64,000 nucleotides of DNA from Streptomyces melanogenes (GCF_014649795.1 NZ_BMTS01000001.1:786193-850192); one strand, 5' to 3'; positions 34,881 through 43,371 are shown, numbered from the stretch's first letter. Notes: generated by a model from the sequence alone, not told the origin. Translations and numbers: made by a program.

Positions 34881-35417
34881 TCAGTCCGCCAACTCCCGTA
34901 CGTCCAGGGGAAGTCGCCACGAGACGCGGCGGTGCACGGCGTCGAGTTCGCGCTGGAGGGGTGAGGGCGGAACGGCCAGCACCGGGCAGGTGGCGTGTGC
35001 CAGGCAGTACCGGGCGACCGAGGGCCGCACCATCCGCTGGAGCCGCCCGCGGGTTCCCGCGCCGACGACCAGCAGGTCGCCGTTGCCACCGGCGGCCTCG
35101 ACCAGCGCCGCCCCCGGCCTGCCTCGTACGACAAGACCCTGGAGCGGCACCCCGGGCCCGCTCGGCCCGAAGGCGCGGTCCAAGGCGTCGAGCAACTGCT
35201 CGCCCGCGATTCGCCGACAGTGGGCCAGCAGGTCGGGCGTGGCCGAGTCGCGGTGCCCGAGCTCGCCACCGGGCGCGGCCCAGGCCAGTACGGCGCAGAG
35301 AGTGGCGCCCGAGCGCCGGGCTTCGACGGCTGCGCGATGGAGAGCGGTCAGGCTGCCCAGCGTGCCGCTCACCCCGACGACGACCCGTGGCTCGGGTGTC
35401 GCGTCCACGGCCGTCAC
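34881..35417 (-). CDS. universal stress protein (single Usp domain)
   Basis: About 178 residues from GTG 35417. The Usp fold is visible: RVVVGVSGTLGSLTALHRAA at the N-terminus and the ATP-binding C-terminal motif GDLLVVGAGTRGRLQRMVRP, then SVARYCLAHATCPVLAVPP (the G-2x-G-9x-G-S/T pattern, here with Ser in SVARY). Actinobacterial Usps act in dormancy, redox and stress responses and are cytosolic. The start is uncertain: GTG 35417 has GAGGAG unusually close, GTG 35408 has it rather far, and a longer frame reaches 35549. No DosR-type genes are nearby. Confidence 0.85.
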   Translation of the reverse strand: MTAVDATPEPRVVVGVSGTLGSLTALHRAAVEARRSGATLCAVLAWAAPGGELGHRDSATPDLLAHCRRIAGEQLLDALDRAFGPSGPGVPLQGLVVRGRPGAALVEAAGGNGDLLVVGAGTRGRLQRMVRPSVARYCLAHATCPVLAVPPSPLQRELDAVHRRVSWRLPLDVRELAD

Positions 35418-35555
35418 CGCTCCTCGACGTGCAATGCGTTCATACGCCCCATGAGAAGGCAGGGCACCGGTGAGTCGGCTCCTTGTTGGCGGGTCCCATA
35501 CGGGGAAGCGGTCTGTCCTGACGCGCTCCTGACGACGGAGAGGCGGCATCGCACG

Positions 35556-36488
35556 TCAGGCGGATGGGCCGCCGTCGTCTCCTGTCGGGGAGGGCACGAT
35601 CCGAATGCTCTGCCGCCCCTCGTGGAGGGTGACGCGGTAGTCGGCGTCGGTGTAGGTGGGCCAGGTGCCGGTCACCTCCGGCCAGCCGAGTTCGTCGTAC
35701 GGGAGTTCATCGCGTTGCCCGCGGACCTTCATGAACGCCACGCCCGTCACCAACCGGCCCTCTGCGCCGCCGTCTCCGTCGGCGACGAGCCGTAGCAAGG
35801 CGTCGTGGCCGAAGGGGCCGTTGAGCGGGGTGACGATGACCGCGCCGGGCGCGGCCTGGTCGAGCCAGGCCTGGGGGACGCGGCGGACCGCGGCGGTCGA
35901 GATGATCCTCGTGTAGGGGGCCCGGCTTTGGTATCCCTGCTCCCCGTCCGCGCACACGACGGTCGGACGCAGGCCGAGGTGGGTGAGCTTGTCCCGGGCC
36001 AGGTCGGCGAGTTGCCGGTCGATCTCCACGGTGACCAGTCGCCCGGGAGGGATCCGTTGGGCCAGGAGCGCGGCGCTGTAGCCGGTGCCGGTGCCGATCT
36101 CCAGGGCGCTGTCGCCGGGGTGGGGGTCGAGGTAGTACAGCATGTCGACGACCACGGCCGGGCAGGAGGCGGCCGAGGTGAACGCCTCTTTGGTCGGTCC
36201 GTCCTGCGGCCGCACCCGGCCGTCGGCGACCTGCGTGATGAGTGACGCCTGCGCGGTGTAGACGGCCCGCAGCCACGAACGCGGTCGCGCCGCACGGTCG
36301 ATGACCGGGTGCAGTCCGTCCTCGCCCGGGTGGGGCCACCAGACCTGGTCGGGTACGAAGTGCTCGCGCGGCACCGTCAGGAACGCCTCCCGCAGCCAGG
36401 GTCGCCCGTTGAAGTGGCCCGTCCGCCGGGAATCGAGTTCGGCCGCGCACTGAGCACGCAGCTCCCGCGCGTCCAACCGGCTCGGCAT
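35556..36488 (-). CDS. PCMT-family SAM-dependent methyltransferase
   Basis: A 310-residue methyltransferase related to protein-L-isoaspartate O-methyltransferases. The N-terminal substrate-side region contains REAFLTVPREHFVPDQVWWP, and the SAM-binding motif I is ALEIGTGTGYSAALLA (about residues 122-137), followed by VTVEIDRQLADLARD and VVCADGEQGYQSRAPYTRII. The C-terminal 80 residues are an extension beyond the minimal PCMT fold. Such extended PCMT-like enzymes occur both in protein repair and in ribosomal-peptide pathways (e.g. graspetide and FxLD systems). A small acidic peptide gene ends 15 bases upstream on the same strand, which fits the second idea, but no ATP-grasp or lanthipeptide synthetase is present. 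Confidence 0.85.
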   Translation of the reverse strand: MPSRLDARELRAQCAAELDSRRTGHFNGRPWLREAFLTVPREHFVPDQVWWPHPGEDGLHPVIDRAARPRSWLRAVYTAQASLITQVADGRVRPQDGPTKEAFTSAASCPAVVVDMLYYLDPHPGDSALEIGTGTGYSAALLAQRIPPGRLVTVEIDRQLADLARDKLTHLGLRPTVVCADGEQGYQSRAPYTRIISTAAVRRVPQAWLDQAAPGAVIVTPLNGPFGHDALLRLVADGDGGAEGRLVTGVAFMKVRGQRDELPYDELGWPEVTGTWPTYTDADYRVTLHEGRQSIRIVPSPTGDDGGPSA

Positions 36489-36503
36489 GCCGGTCGTGCC
36501 CGC

Positions 36504-36617
36504 CTAGTCGTCTTCCGATGGCGGGGTGGGCTCGGGCTCCGGAGCGGGGTTGCCCGGATCGCCCGGCGAACTGTGCGGCCCGCCCACCTGACCGTCCGAG
36601 TCCTGACGGCTGCCCAT
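36504..36617 (-). CDS. 37-residue acidic Pro-rich peptide
   Basis: A short gene with a clear GGAGG five bases before ATG 36617. The product is 37 residues, Gly/Ser/Asp-rich at first and then a Pro/Glu run (PAPEPEPTPPSEDD) at the C-terminus. It has no membrane segment or cysteine. The PCMT-type methyltransferase starts 15 bases after its stop, so the two are probably one operon. It could be a precursor peptide with a carboxylate-rich core that the methyltransferase acts on, or simply a small acidic protein. A longer frame to 36707 has no ribosome binding site. Confidence 0.55.
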   Translation of the reverse strand: MGSRQDSDGQVGGPHSSPGDPGNPAPEPEPTPPSEDD

Positions 36618-36847
36618 GAACACCTCCGGCGTGATCGCGGCGACCAACTCGCGGCTGTGGCAGCCGCGTTGTCCGGACGCTACCCGCCCTCGCCGGTATG
36701 GATTCACCCCGGTGATTCCCCAGGGGGCGGCCCGGCCGTCCGATCAGGGTCATCAAGCAGTCATCAACCAGCTGGTTAGTAGAAATGTCGATTATATTTA
36801 CCTTGTATACCTACATGCCCTCCGCGCCCCGCGATGGGAGTACGGAC

Positions 36848-37561
36848 ATGGCCGAGCGGGATGGTCCAGCGAAGCGGGGGCGGCTGAGTCGGGCGCTGGT
36901 GCTCGCCGCCGCCGTCGCGCTGGTGGACCGGGAGGGGCTCGGTGCGCTGACCATGCGGCGGCTGGCCGCCGATCTGGGTGTGGAGCCGATGGCCATCTAC
37001 CGGTACACCGCCGGTAAGGAGGCCCTGCTCGACGGGCTCGTCGAGGCGTTCTTCGCCGAGGTCAACGAGCGGTTGCGGACCTCCGCCGACCAACGCGACG
37101 ACGACGGCCCGGCCTGGCGGGCCGAGCTGCGGCGGATCGCCCGCGCCTTCGCCGCCGTGGTGCACGCCCACCCCGAGATCCTGCCCGTGGTGGCCACCCG
37201 CCCGCTGACCGTGCCCGTGGCCCGGCGCCCCGCACCGCTGCTCCAACTCACCGAGCACATCCTGGCCGTACTCGGCCGCGCCGGGTTCGACGACGCCGCC
37301 ACCCTCACGATCTACCGCGCCTTCGTCGCCTGGAACATCGGCCGCCTCCTGGTCGACAGACGCCAGGTCGTCGACAACCCCGAGGAGCCGGACCCCCTGC
37401 TGCGCCTGGGGCTGCACCGGCTGCCCGCCGCCGAGTACCCGCGGCTGCGCGCACTCGTACCGCGGCTCGCCGAGTACGACGACGAGCAGGAGCTGATCAC
37501 CGGGCTCGACGGGCTGTTGAGGGGGATGCCCGAGGCGCCGCTTGACTCGTTCTACGGCTGA
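36848..37561 (+). CDS. TetR-family regulator with TetR_C-type ligand domain
   Basis: A 237-residue TetR regulator. Residues 10-60 contain the helix-turn-helix (ALTMRRLAADLGVEPMAIYRY), followed by an all-helical ligand domain resembling the tetracycline-repressor C-terminal domain (HPEILPVVATRPLTVPVARR). ATG 36848 has GGGAG seven bases upstream; an ATG at 36815 is an alternative. The 45 bases before the gene are conspicuously AT-rich (around 36780-36812) with a GTATAC palindrome, probably promoter plus operator. It is divergent from the small peptide/methyltransferase pair and could repress it. Confidence 0.9.
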   Translation: MAERDGPAKRGRLSRALVLAAAVALVDREGLGALTMRRLAADLGVEPMAIYRYTAGKEALLDGLVEAFFAEVNERLRTSADQRDDDGPAWRAELRRIARAFAAVVHAHPEILPVVATRPLTVPVARRPAPLLQLTEHILAVLGRAGFDDAATLTIYRAFVAWNIGRLLVDRRQVVDNPEEPDPLLRLGLHRLPAAEYPRLRALVPRLAEYDDEQELITGLDGLLRGMPEAPLDSFYG

Positions 37562-37665
37562 AGCGCACCCTGGGAATACGAGGTACACATCGGACATACA
37601 TCTACATCAGCCACGCGTCGTCGGTACCGCTGATGTGAGCCGGACGGCGCCCGGAAGAGGCCGTC

Positions 37666-37980
37666 ATGTCCACCGCTCGTCAGCTTCTGCGCGTCCGCGT
37701 CACAGCCAAGGACGCCGAAACCCTGCGTTCCCTCCTGCGCGAGGCCCGTCCCGATGTCGGGGGCCGCCCGCGCCAGGGCGAGGACGGCACGTTCAGCATC
37801 GAGGCGTACGCCTCCCCGGAGGAGGCCGAGGCCCTCGAACGCGAGGGTGTGGTGGTCACGACCATCGAGGACGCCACGGCAACCGGCCGCGCCCGCCAGG
37901 CCGAAGTCGGCGAGGGCGACCGGTTCGCCCCCGACGACGCGGTCCCGCGAGGCCTCGCCCTCAAGGTGAAGGACGCCTAG
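37666..37980 (+). CDS. stand-alone M14-propeptide-like protein
   Basis: A 104-residue protein directly upstream of the M14 carboxypeptidase (22 bases between them, same strand). The beginning (RQLLRVRVTAKDAETLRSLL), the middle strand (FSIEAYASPEEAEALEREG) and VVVTTIED resemble the alternating beta-alpha-beta-alpha-beta pattern of the activation propeptide of M14 carboxypeptidases. In animals this domain is joined to the enzyme as its N-terminal inhibitor; here it is a separate protein. It has no signal peptide. Inference: an inhibitor or folding helper for the enzyme. The similarity is by eye and needs a profile or structure check. Confidence 0.6.
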   Translation: MSTARQLLRVRVTAKDAETLRSLLREARPDVGGRPRQGEDGTFSIEAYASPEEAEALEREGVVVTTIEDATATGRARQAEVGEGDRFAPDDAVPRGLALKVKDA

Positions 37981-38002
37981 CAGGCCGCCCAGGAGGGACA
38001 CC

Positions 38003-39073
38003 ATGTCGTACTTGAACACCACCGAGGTCGAGTCCGCCGTGACCAGCCTGGCCACCGCCTTCCCGTCCGCGTGCGACCTCATCGACCTGCCCGAGCCGTC
38101 CGTGGAGGGCCGGGCCGGACACGCCCTGCGGATCGGTACCGCACCCGCCGGTACCCACGACTGCGTCGTCCTCATCGGCGGCGTGCACGCCCGCGAGTGG
38201 GGCAGCTGCGAGATCCTCGTCCACCTCGCGGCCGACCTCCTGGAAGCCGGTACCGAAGGCGCCGGGCTCGCGTACGGCGGCAAGACCTACACCGCCGCCC
38301 AGGTACGGAACGTCCTCGACAACCTCGACGTCGTCGTCTTCCCCCTCGTCAACCCGGACGGCCGCCACTACAGCCAGACCGTCGACCCGATGTGGCGCAA
38401 GAACCGCAACCCGGCCAACTCCGGCGGCGACCCCTCCCGTATCGGCGTCGACATCAACCGCAACTACGACTTCCTCTTCGACTTCGCCACCGCCTTCGAC
38501 CCGACCGCCGGTGTACAGGTCTCCGACGACCCGGGCGACATCCAGGTGTACCAGGGCCCCAGCCCCTTCTCGGAGCCCGAGACCCGCAACGTCCGCTGGC
38601 TGCTCGACGCGTTCCCGCGCACCCGCTGGTTCGTCGACGTGCACAGCTACTCCGAGGACATGCTCTTCGTCTGGGGCGACGACGAGAACCAGTCGCTCGA
38701 CCCGGCCAAGAACTTCCGCAACACCGCCTTCGACGGCAAACGCGGCGTGGCCGGCGACCTCGCGTACGCGGAGTTCATCCCGAAGGACGACGCCGACGAC
38801 AGCACCGTACTCGCCGAGCAGTTCTGCAAGGGCCTGCACGGCGTACGCGGCCGCGCCTACAGCCCGATGTCCGCCTTCCACCTCTACCCGACGAGCGGCA
38901 CCAGCGACGACTACGCCTACTCCCGGCACATCGCCGACCCCCACAAGGGCAAGATCCTCGGCTTCACCATCGAGTGGGGCAAGAGCTTCCATCCGCCGTG
39001 GTCGGAGATGAAGCGGATTGTGCTGGATGTGGATTCGGGGCTTGTGCAGTTCTGCCTTACTGCGCTTGCGTAG
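38003..39073 (+). CDS. M14-family zinc carboxypeptidase
   Basis: A 356-residue metallocarboxypeptidase. Zinc ligands: His62 and Glu65 in GGVHAREWGS and His214 in FVDVHSYSED; the catalytic Glu is Glu324 in GFTIEWGKSF; the substrate carboxylate-binding NRN is in GVDINRNYDF (152-154). It removes C-terminal amino acids from peptides. No signal peptide is visible, unlike most bacterial members, so it appears cytosolic or is exported another way. GGAGGG lies four bases before the ATG. It forms a two-gene operon with the propeptide-like protein. Confidence 0.93.
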   Translation: MSYLNTTEVESAVTSLATAFPSACDLIDLPEPSVEGRAGHALRIGTAPAGTHDCVVLIGGVHAREWGSCEILVHLAADLLEAGTEGAGLAYGGKTYTAAQVRNVLDNLDVVVFPLVNPDGRHYSQTVDPMWRKNRNPANSGGDPSRIGVDINRNYDFLFDFATAFDPTAGVQVSDDPGDIQVYQGPSPFSEPETRNVRWLLDAFPRTRWFVDVHSYSEDMLFVWGDDENQSLDPAKNFRNTAFDGKRGVAGDLAYAEFIPKDDADDSTVLAEQFCKGLHGVRGRAYSPMSAFHLYPTSGTSDDYAYSRHIADPHKGKILGFTIEWGKSFHPPWSEMKRIVLDVDSGLVQFCLTALA

Positions 39074-39119
39074 GGGGTTGGGTGGAGTACGTCGACGTAC
39101 GGGGCAGGAGAACGAGGCG

Positions 39120-39430
39120 ATCGACGGCGAACCGGGATCACTGCCCTCACAGCGTCCGGGTCTGTGCTGGCCGCCGCCGCGTGGACGACGGGGCCGGGAA
39201 GATGCATCGTGTCGAACCGCTGGCCCGTCGGCACGAGCGCGATACCCACGTCGAACTCACATCGGGCCTGCGCCAGCACGTGGTGCGCGGAGGCGAGCCA
39301 GTCCGTGATGGCTCTGCGGGCTTCGTCCATCACGGCGCTGCCGTCTGAGACGCAGGCGTACAGGGCGACCTGGACATGGCTGCTCCCGCCTGTTCCGGGA
39401 GCGATGGCGAACGCGGGAAAGCCCCTCGTC
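39120..39430 (-). pseudogene. remnant of an actinobacterial regulatory or mobile-element protein
   Basis: On the minus strand a frame open from 39477 reads FPAFAIAPGTGGSSHVQVAL, then DEARRAITDWLASAHHVLAQ and FDVGIALVPTGQRFDTMHLP. This looks like the conserved start of a larger actinobacterial protein, but there is no start codon with a ribosome site before ATG 39333. The frame then degrades into Arg/Pro/Ser-rich sequence and runs into the 3' end of the carboxypeptidase gene. I interpret it as a truncated pseudogene. I cannot name the parent family with confidence. Confidence 0.4.
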
Positions 39431-39482
39431 GGTGGCGGGTTGGTTCCACCACCGACCGTAGGGGCGTGCGCGCGGGATCACG

Positions 39483-39524
39483 GGTACAGGTTGCCCCTTA
39501 TCTGTAGGTACAGGTTGTACCTAC
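39483..39524. repeat. direct and inverted repeats around GGTACAGGTTG
   Basis: GGTACAGGTTG occurs at 39483-39493 and 39507-39517, 24 bases apart. The second copy is inside a perfect inverted repeat GTAGGTACA (39504-39512) / TGTACCTAC (39516-39524) with a three-base centre. It overlaps the end of the decayed XRE gene. It could be an operator, a terminator-like stem or an iteron relic. Confidence 0.6.
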
Positions 39525-39771
39525 GCGGCAACGGGGACATGCCAGTGGAGCGAAGGATGTGCGAGGTTGCTGTAGGTGGAAGCGGTGATGTGGTCGTCGC
39601 CGGTGAGGTCGGTGACGGATACTTCGAGGATGTCGGCCATGCACATGGGCATGGGCAGCCGGGGAGTTCGAAGACGTCCGGATTCGATGCCTTTCCACCA
39701 TTCCATGGACGTGCCCGCTCGGGCAGCGAGAAGGTGTCGGTGTCCACCGCGTTGTCATGGGGATCGGGCAT
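39521..39771 (-). pseudogene. frameshifted XRE-family regulator fragment
   Basis: The segment below 39730 reads LAARAGTSMEWWKGIESGRL then RTPRLPMPMCMADILEVSVTDLTGDD, which is the second half of an XRE-type helix-turn-helix followed by the usual short linker, and ends HWHVPVAA. A plausible start MPDPHDNAVD lies in a different frame at 39771, and the first helices of the domain are missing or shifted. So this looks like a regulator gene disrupted by a frameshift or small deletion. Lower GC than the flanking genes fits relic DNA. Confidence 0.5.
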
Positions 39772-39896
39772 AGTGAAGCTCCGTTCTGACCTGGACGCTC
39801 AGAACGCTACTCCCTCTGAGTGATGGGGTGCACAGCCGCTCTGGATGCAGTTCACCCGGTTGGCGTGACACGTATGGGCGGTCCAACTCCGCTGTT

Positions 39897-41384
39897 TTAT
39901 AGGCCTGTTTGACGTGATCGGATGCGACGGTGGGTCGTGCGTGCCAGTAGGAGTGCCGTCAGGGCGCCGGCCAAGAGGCCTCCGGCTACGAGCAGCGTGG
40001 TCTCGTGGATGGCGTGTGCGGAGGCGTGCGTCATGTGCCGGTCCGCGCCGGATACGTACACACTCCCGTAGGTTGCGATGCCGAGTGCCTGTGCGACCTG
40101 GGCCGAGGTGGTCATGATGCCGCTGGCATCCGCGGCGTCGGCGGGGTCGACGTGGGCGAGTGCGACGGTCAGCAGTGGGCTGGTGAGGTACCCCATGGCG
40201 AGTCCGCACACCAACTGCAGTACGGGGAGGGCGATGCCCCCATGGCTGCCCGAGCGCATGGCGAGTCCGATGCCGAGGTAGCCGGCTGCCGCGACCGCGC
40301 AAGCAGCGGCGATCATAGGCCGGTGCCAGTTCGTGGGCAGCTTCTGCCAGGTGAGGCTGCCCGTCGCGACACCGATGGCCAGTGGCGCGAAGGTGAGGCC
40401 GGTCCGGGTGGCGGACTCGCCCAGACCGGTTTGCAGGTGTTGGGAGAAGGAGAACAGGAATCCCGCGTACCCGGCCATGGCGAAGAACATAGTGGTGGCG
40501 CCGAGCGCCAGGCCCGGGGCCTTCAGCACCGCGCCGGGCATCAGCGGCGCGCCGCCACGACGTGCCACCGCACGTTCTACCAGGACGAACACGCCGAGCA
40601 TGGGGAGCGAGGCGGCGAGACAGGCCTGCGCCCAGCCCGGCCAGTGCCGGTCGTGCCCCAGGACCAGCGGTACGACCAGCAAGAACAGTGTCACGGTCAG
40701 CGTGATCAGGCCAGGGACATCCAGGCCCTTGGCCACTGGGGGCTTGCCCGGCGGGAGAACGCGCAGTCCGGCGAGCGCCAGCAGTACCCCGACCGGCAGG
40801 TTGATGAGGAACACCGGACGCCAGCCGGTGCCGAACACATCCGCGCTGACCAACAGTCCGCCGGTGACTTGGCCGACCACGACGCCGAGCCCGATCACCG
40901 CCGCGTACACACTGAGCGCCCGTGCTCGCGCGGGACCCTCGAACTTCAGCTGGATCAGGCTGTAGACCTGAGGCATCATCATCGCCGAGCCGACGCCCTG
41001 TACCACCCGGGCCCCGATGAGTACGCCCGTGCCCGGAGCGAGGCCGCAGGCGAGCGAGGCGGCGGTGAACGTGACCAGTCCGCACAGGAACACGGCACGG
41101 AAGCCGTTACGGGCACCGAGGCGGGCACCGGTGACCAGTAGCGCGGCGTAGGAGATGGTGTAGCCGGAGACGATCCACTGCAGGGCCGAGCCGTTTGCGT
41201 GGAGATCGGTGCGGATGGTCGGGGTGGCGACGTTGACGATGGTCGAGTCGAGTAGCGCCATGAAGACCGCACCCAGCAGGACCACGAGCATCCGGTTGTC
41301 GCGGCGCGTGGATGCGATGGGGTCCGGTGCTCCGGTGCTTCCAGGTCGAGTTGCGGCGACCTGTCCAGGTTCTGTTCTGCTCAT
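39897..41384 (-). CDS. MFS drug-efflux-type transporter (DHA2 class)
   Basis: A 495-residue major-facilitator exporter of the 14-helix DHA2 type. The first helix carries VLLGAVFMALLDSTIVNVATP (motif D1 region), the second segment has WIVSGYTISYAALL, motif A is GARLGARNGFRAVF, and motif C-like GLGVVVGQVTGGLLV lies in helix 5. Such pumps export drugs by proton antiport. ATG 41384 was chosen because the family sequence begins a few residues later; the frame upstream is unrelated. It is divergent from an XRE regulator 100 bases away, its likely controller. Confidence 0.92.
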   Translation of the reverse strand: MSRTEPGQVAATRPGSTGAPDPIASTRRDNRMLVVLLGAVFMALLDSTIVNVATPTIRTDLHANGSALQWIVSGYTISYAALLVTGARLGARNGFRAVFLCGLVTFTAASLACGLAPGTGVLIGARVVQGVGSAMMMPQVYSLIQLKFEGPARARALSVYAAVIGLGVVVGQVTGGLLVSADVFGTGWRPVFLINLPVGVLLALAGLRVLPPGKPPVAKGLDVPGLITLTVTLFLLVVPLVLGHDRHWPGWAQACLAASLPMLGVFVLVERAVARRGGAPLMPGAVLKAPGLALGATTMFFAMAGYAGFLFSFSQHLQTGLGESATRTGLTFAPLAIGVATGSLTWQKLPTNWHRPMIAAACAVAAAGYLGIGLAMRSGSHGGIALPVLQLVCGLAMGYLTSPLLTVALAHVDPADAADASGIMTTSAQVAQALGIATYGSVYVSGADRHMTHASAHAIHETTLLVAGGLLAGALTALLLARTTHRRIRSRQTGL

Positions 41385-41411
41385 GGCCCGATGATCCGCA
41401 GAGTCGTAGAG

Positions 41412-41460
41412 GGGTACCAGATAACCCGTCATCCTGGTATCAGCGGGTACCTGGTCATAC
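41412..41460. promoter_or_regulatory. repeat-rich operator region between MFS and XRE genes
   Basis: The 103-base divergent intergenic region contains GGGTACC at 41412-41418 and 41445-41451 and the inverted pair TACCAG (41415-41420) / CTGGTA (41434-41439). This is a good candidate binding site for the XRE regulator. Confidence 0.45.
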
Positions 41461-41487
41461 CTCGGCGGTGCCGCGCAAGATGGTGCG

Positions 41488-42384
41488 GTGACCTTGATCG
41501 ACCCCAATGCCCCGCGACGTACCGAACTGGCCGCCTTCTTGAGGGCTCGCCGTGAACGCATCACCCCTGAGGAGGCCGGCCTGCCGAACAGAGGCCGGCG
41601 GCGCACGCCAGGGCTGCGACGCGAGGAGGTCGCGGAGCTCTCCGGGGTCGGGGTGGTCTGGTACACGTGGCTTGAGCAAGGGCGGCCCATCAACCCGAGC
41701 GCTCAGGTGCTCGACGCGATCGCCAGGACCCTGCGGCTGGACTCGACCGAGCACAACCACCTCTACCGGCTCGTCGAAAGCCCCAGTGCGCCATTGAGTG
41801 CGTCGACGTATCCGCAGCCTGCGGAGAACCAGGTGATCCTGGACGCCCTGGCCCCGCTCCCGGCGACCATCACGACGACCCGCTACGACGTCCTCGCGTT
41901 CAACGAGGCATACGCGGCGCTCGACCCAGCGATGGCGCTGCTGCCGGACTCCGAGCGCAACGTGCTGTGGCACCTGTTCACCACGGACGAGCTGGTGCAG
42001 CCGCTTGTCGACTGGGAACGTGAGGTCTCCTTCATGGTCGCCCAACTACGGGCCGAGTTCGGCCATCGCGTCAACGACCCTCACTGGACCGAGTTCCTCC
42101 GTCGGCTCTCCGCCGCGAGCCCGCGTTTCGCCGTGATGTGGGCCAGGCAGGAGGTCGCCTCGCCGACCCCGCGCAGCAAGTCCTTCTTCACCGTCGACGG
42201 CGACACGGTCACGGTGACCGCGTCCAGCTTCGCGGCGGCCTCCGCCCCCGATACCAAACTGTGGATCTACACACCGGACAGCCCGGCGACGGCCCAACTG
42301 ATCGAGGACCTCATCGACCGCTACCGGCAACGCGGACCCGCCGACATGCTGACCACTGGACTGCGCACCGGTGGTGGCCGTTGA
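41488..42384 (+). CDS. XRE-family regulator with MmyB-like ligand domain
   Basis: A 298-residue regulator common in Streptomyces. The helix-turn-helix is in residues 10-90 and contains the subfamily signature RRTPGLRREEVAELSGVGVV then WYTWLEQGR. The C-terminal domain (about 105-290; TTRYDVLAFNEAYAALDPAM) is the MmyB-like, PAS-related ligand-binding domain, thought to bind fatty-acid-like molecules. GTG 41488 has no clear Shine-Dalgarno. The divergent MFS exporter is the obvious target, possibly induced by its substrate. Confidence 0.9.
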   Translation: MTLIDPNAPRRTELAAFLRARRERITPEEAGLPNRGRRRTPGLRREEVAELSGVGVVWYTWLEQGRPINPSAQVLDAIARTLRLDSTEHNHLYRLVESPSAPLSASTYPQPAENQVILDALAPLPATITTTRYDVLAFNEAYAALDPAMALLPDSERNVLWHLFTTDELVQPLVDWEREVSFMVAQLRAEFGHRVNDPHWTEFLRRLSAASPRFAVMWARQEVASPTPRSKSFFTVDGDTVTVTASSFAAASAPDTKLWIYTPDSPATAQLIEDLIDRYRQRGPADMLTTGLRTGGGR

Positions 42385-42422
42385 GATGGCGTGCCCGAAG
42401 GGCGCAGGGATCCGCCAGGTCA

Positions 42423-42989
42423 TCAGGTCAGGCGAGTGCGGTGCAGGGTCACGAGCAGGAGCCATACCCGTTGTGCGATCCCGGCGGGGGTGGCTTCGAC
42501 GAGGCCGTGGAGCCAGTCGGCGAGTACTCCGGCGAAGGTCGCGGCCACGGCCGAGGCGATCAGGTCGGGCTCCGGTGCGCCGGCCAGGGTGCGTTCGGTG
42601 CGGCTGCGGTTGCGTAGGTCCTCGTGGAGGGTGCGGCCGAGTGGGCCGCCGCCGCCCGGGCGCAGCAGCTCGCGGTAGAGCCCGGCGTGCGGGGTGAGGC
42701 GGTCGAAGAAGGCGAGCAGGGCGGGCGGCGGGGTGACGGGGTCGGGTGTGCCGCGCCAGGCGTGCAGGGCGTCGACGGCCTCGCGGACGACATCGGCGCA
42801 GGCGTCGACGGCGAGCGCCTCCAGGTCGGTGTAGTGGAGGTAGAACGTGGCGCGGCCGACCTTCGCCCTGCGTACCAGCGCCGCCACGCTGACCTCCGCC
42901 AGTGGGCGACTGGAGCACTCCTCCAGCAGCGCCTGACGCAGTTTGGCCCGGGTTCGTGCCGCACGAGGGTCTTCGTGCACCACGGTCAC
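42423..42989 (-). CDS. TetR-family regulator
   Basis: A 188-residue TetR regulator; residues 10-58 hold the DNA-binding domain (RAKLRQALLEECSSRPLAEV, AALVRRAKVGRATFYLHYTD), the rest is a helical ligand domain. The GTG at 42989 overlaps the stop codon of the preceding DUF1304 gene (GTGA), so the two are translationally coupled. The paired palindromes upstream of that gene are the likely autoregulatory operator. Family sure; ligand unknown. Confidence 0.9.
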   Translation of the reverse strand: MTVVHEDPRAARTRAKLRQALLEECSSRPLAEVSVAALVRRAKVGRATFYLHYTDLEALAVDACADVVREAVDALHAWRGTPDPVTPPPALLAFFDRLTPHAGLYRELLRPGGGGPLGRTLHEDLRNRSRTERTLAGAPEPDLIASAVAATFAGVLADWLHGLVEATPAGIAQRVWLLLVTLHRTRLT

Positions 42990-43369
42990 CGCGCGAGCAG
43001 GACGGCACCGAGCGCGAGCGCGCCGGGCAGCGCCTGGGCGATCAGGATGCGGCGGTTGGCGGTGAGGCCCCCGTACAGCCCGGCGACCACCACGCAGGCG
43101 AGGAAGAAGACCTGGACCCGGAACCCGGTCGGATCCCCGGCGATCAGCCCCCAGATCAGCCCGGCCGCCAGGAAGCCGTTGTAGAGACCCTGGTTCGCGG
43201 CGAGCGGGGCGGTGGCCCGGGCCATGTCGGCGTCGAAGCCGGACAGCTCGCGGCCCGGCTTCTTCTCCCACAGGAACATCTCCAGGATCAGGATGTACGC
43301 GTGCAGTGCGGCCACCAGGCCCACCAGCACCGTTGCGGTCGTCTCCATCGGTGTATTCACCCCTCGCAT
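42986..43369 (-). CDS. DUF1304 membrane protein
   Basis: A 120-127-residue four-helix membrane protein of the DUF1304 family, function unknown. Features: first helix TATVLVGLVAALHAYILILE, the family's EMFLWEKKPG stretch, ANQGLYNGFLAAGLIWGLIA, then two more helices. Possible starts are ATG 43369, GTG 43360 (AGGAG nine bases upstream, my preference) and ATG 43348. It is the first gene of a two-gene operon with the TetR regulator; two palindromic operators overlap the start region. Confidence 0.85.
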   Translation of the reverse strand: MRGVNTPMETTATVLVGLVAALHAYILILEMFLWEKKPGRELSGFDADMARATAPLAANQGLYNGFLAAGLIWGLIAGDPTGFRVQVFFLACVVVAGLYGGLTANRRILIAQALPGALALGAVLLAR

Positions 43370-43371
43370 CT

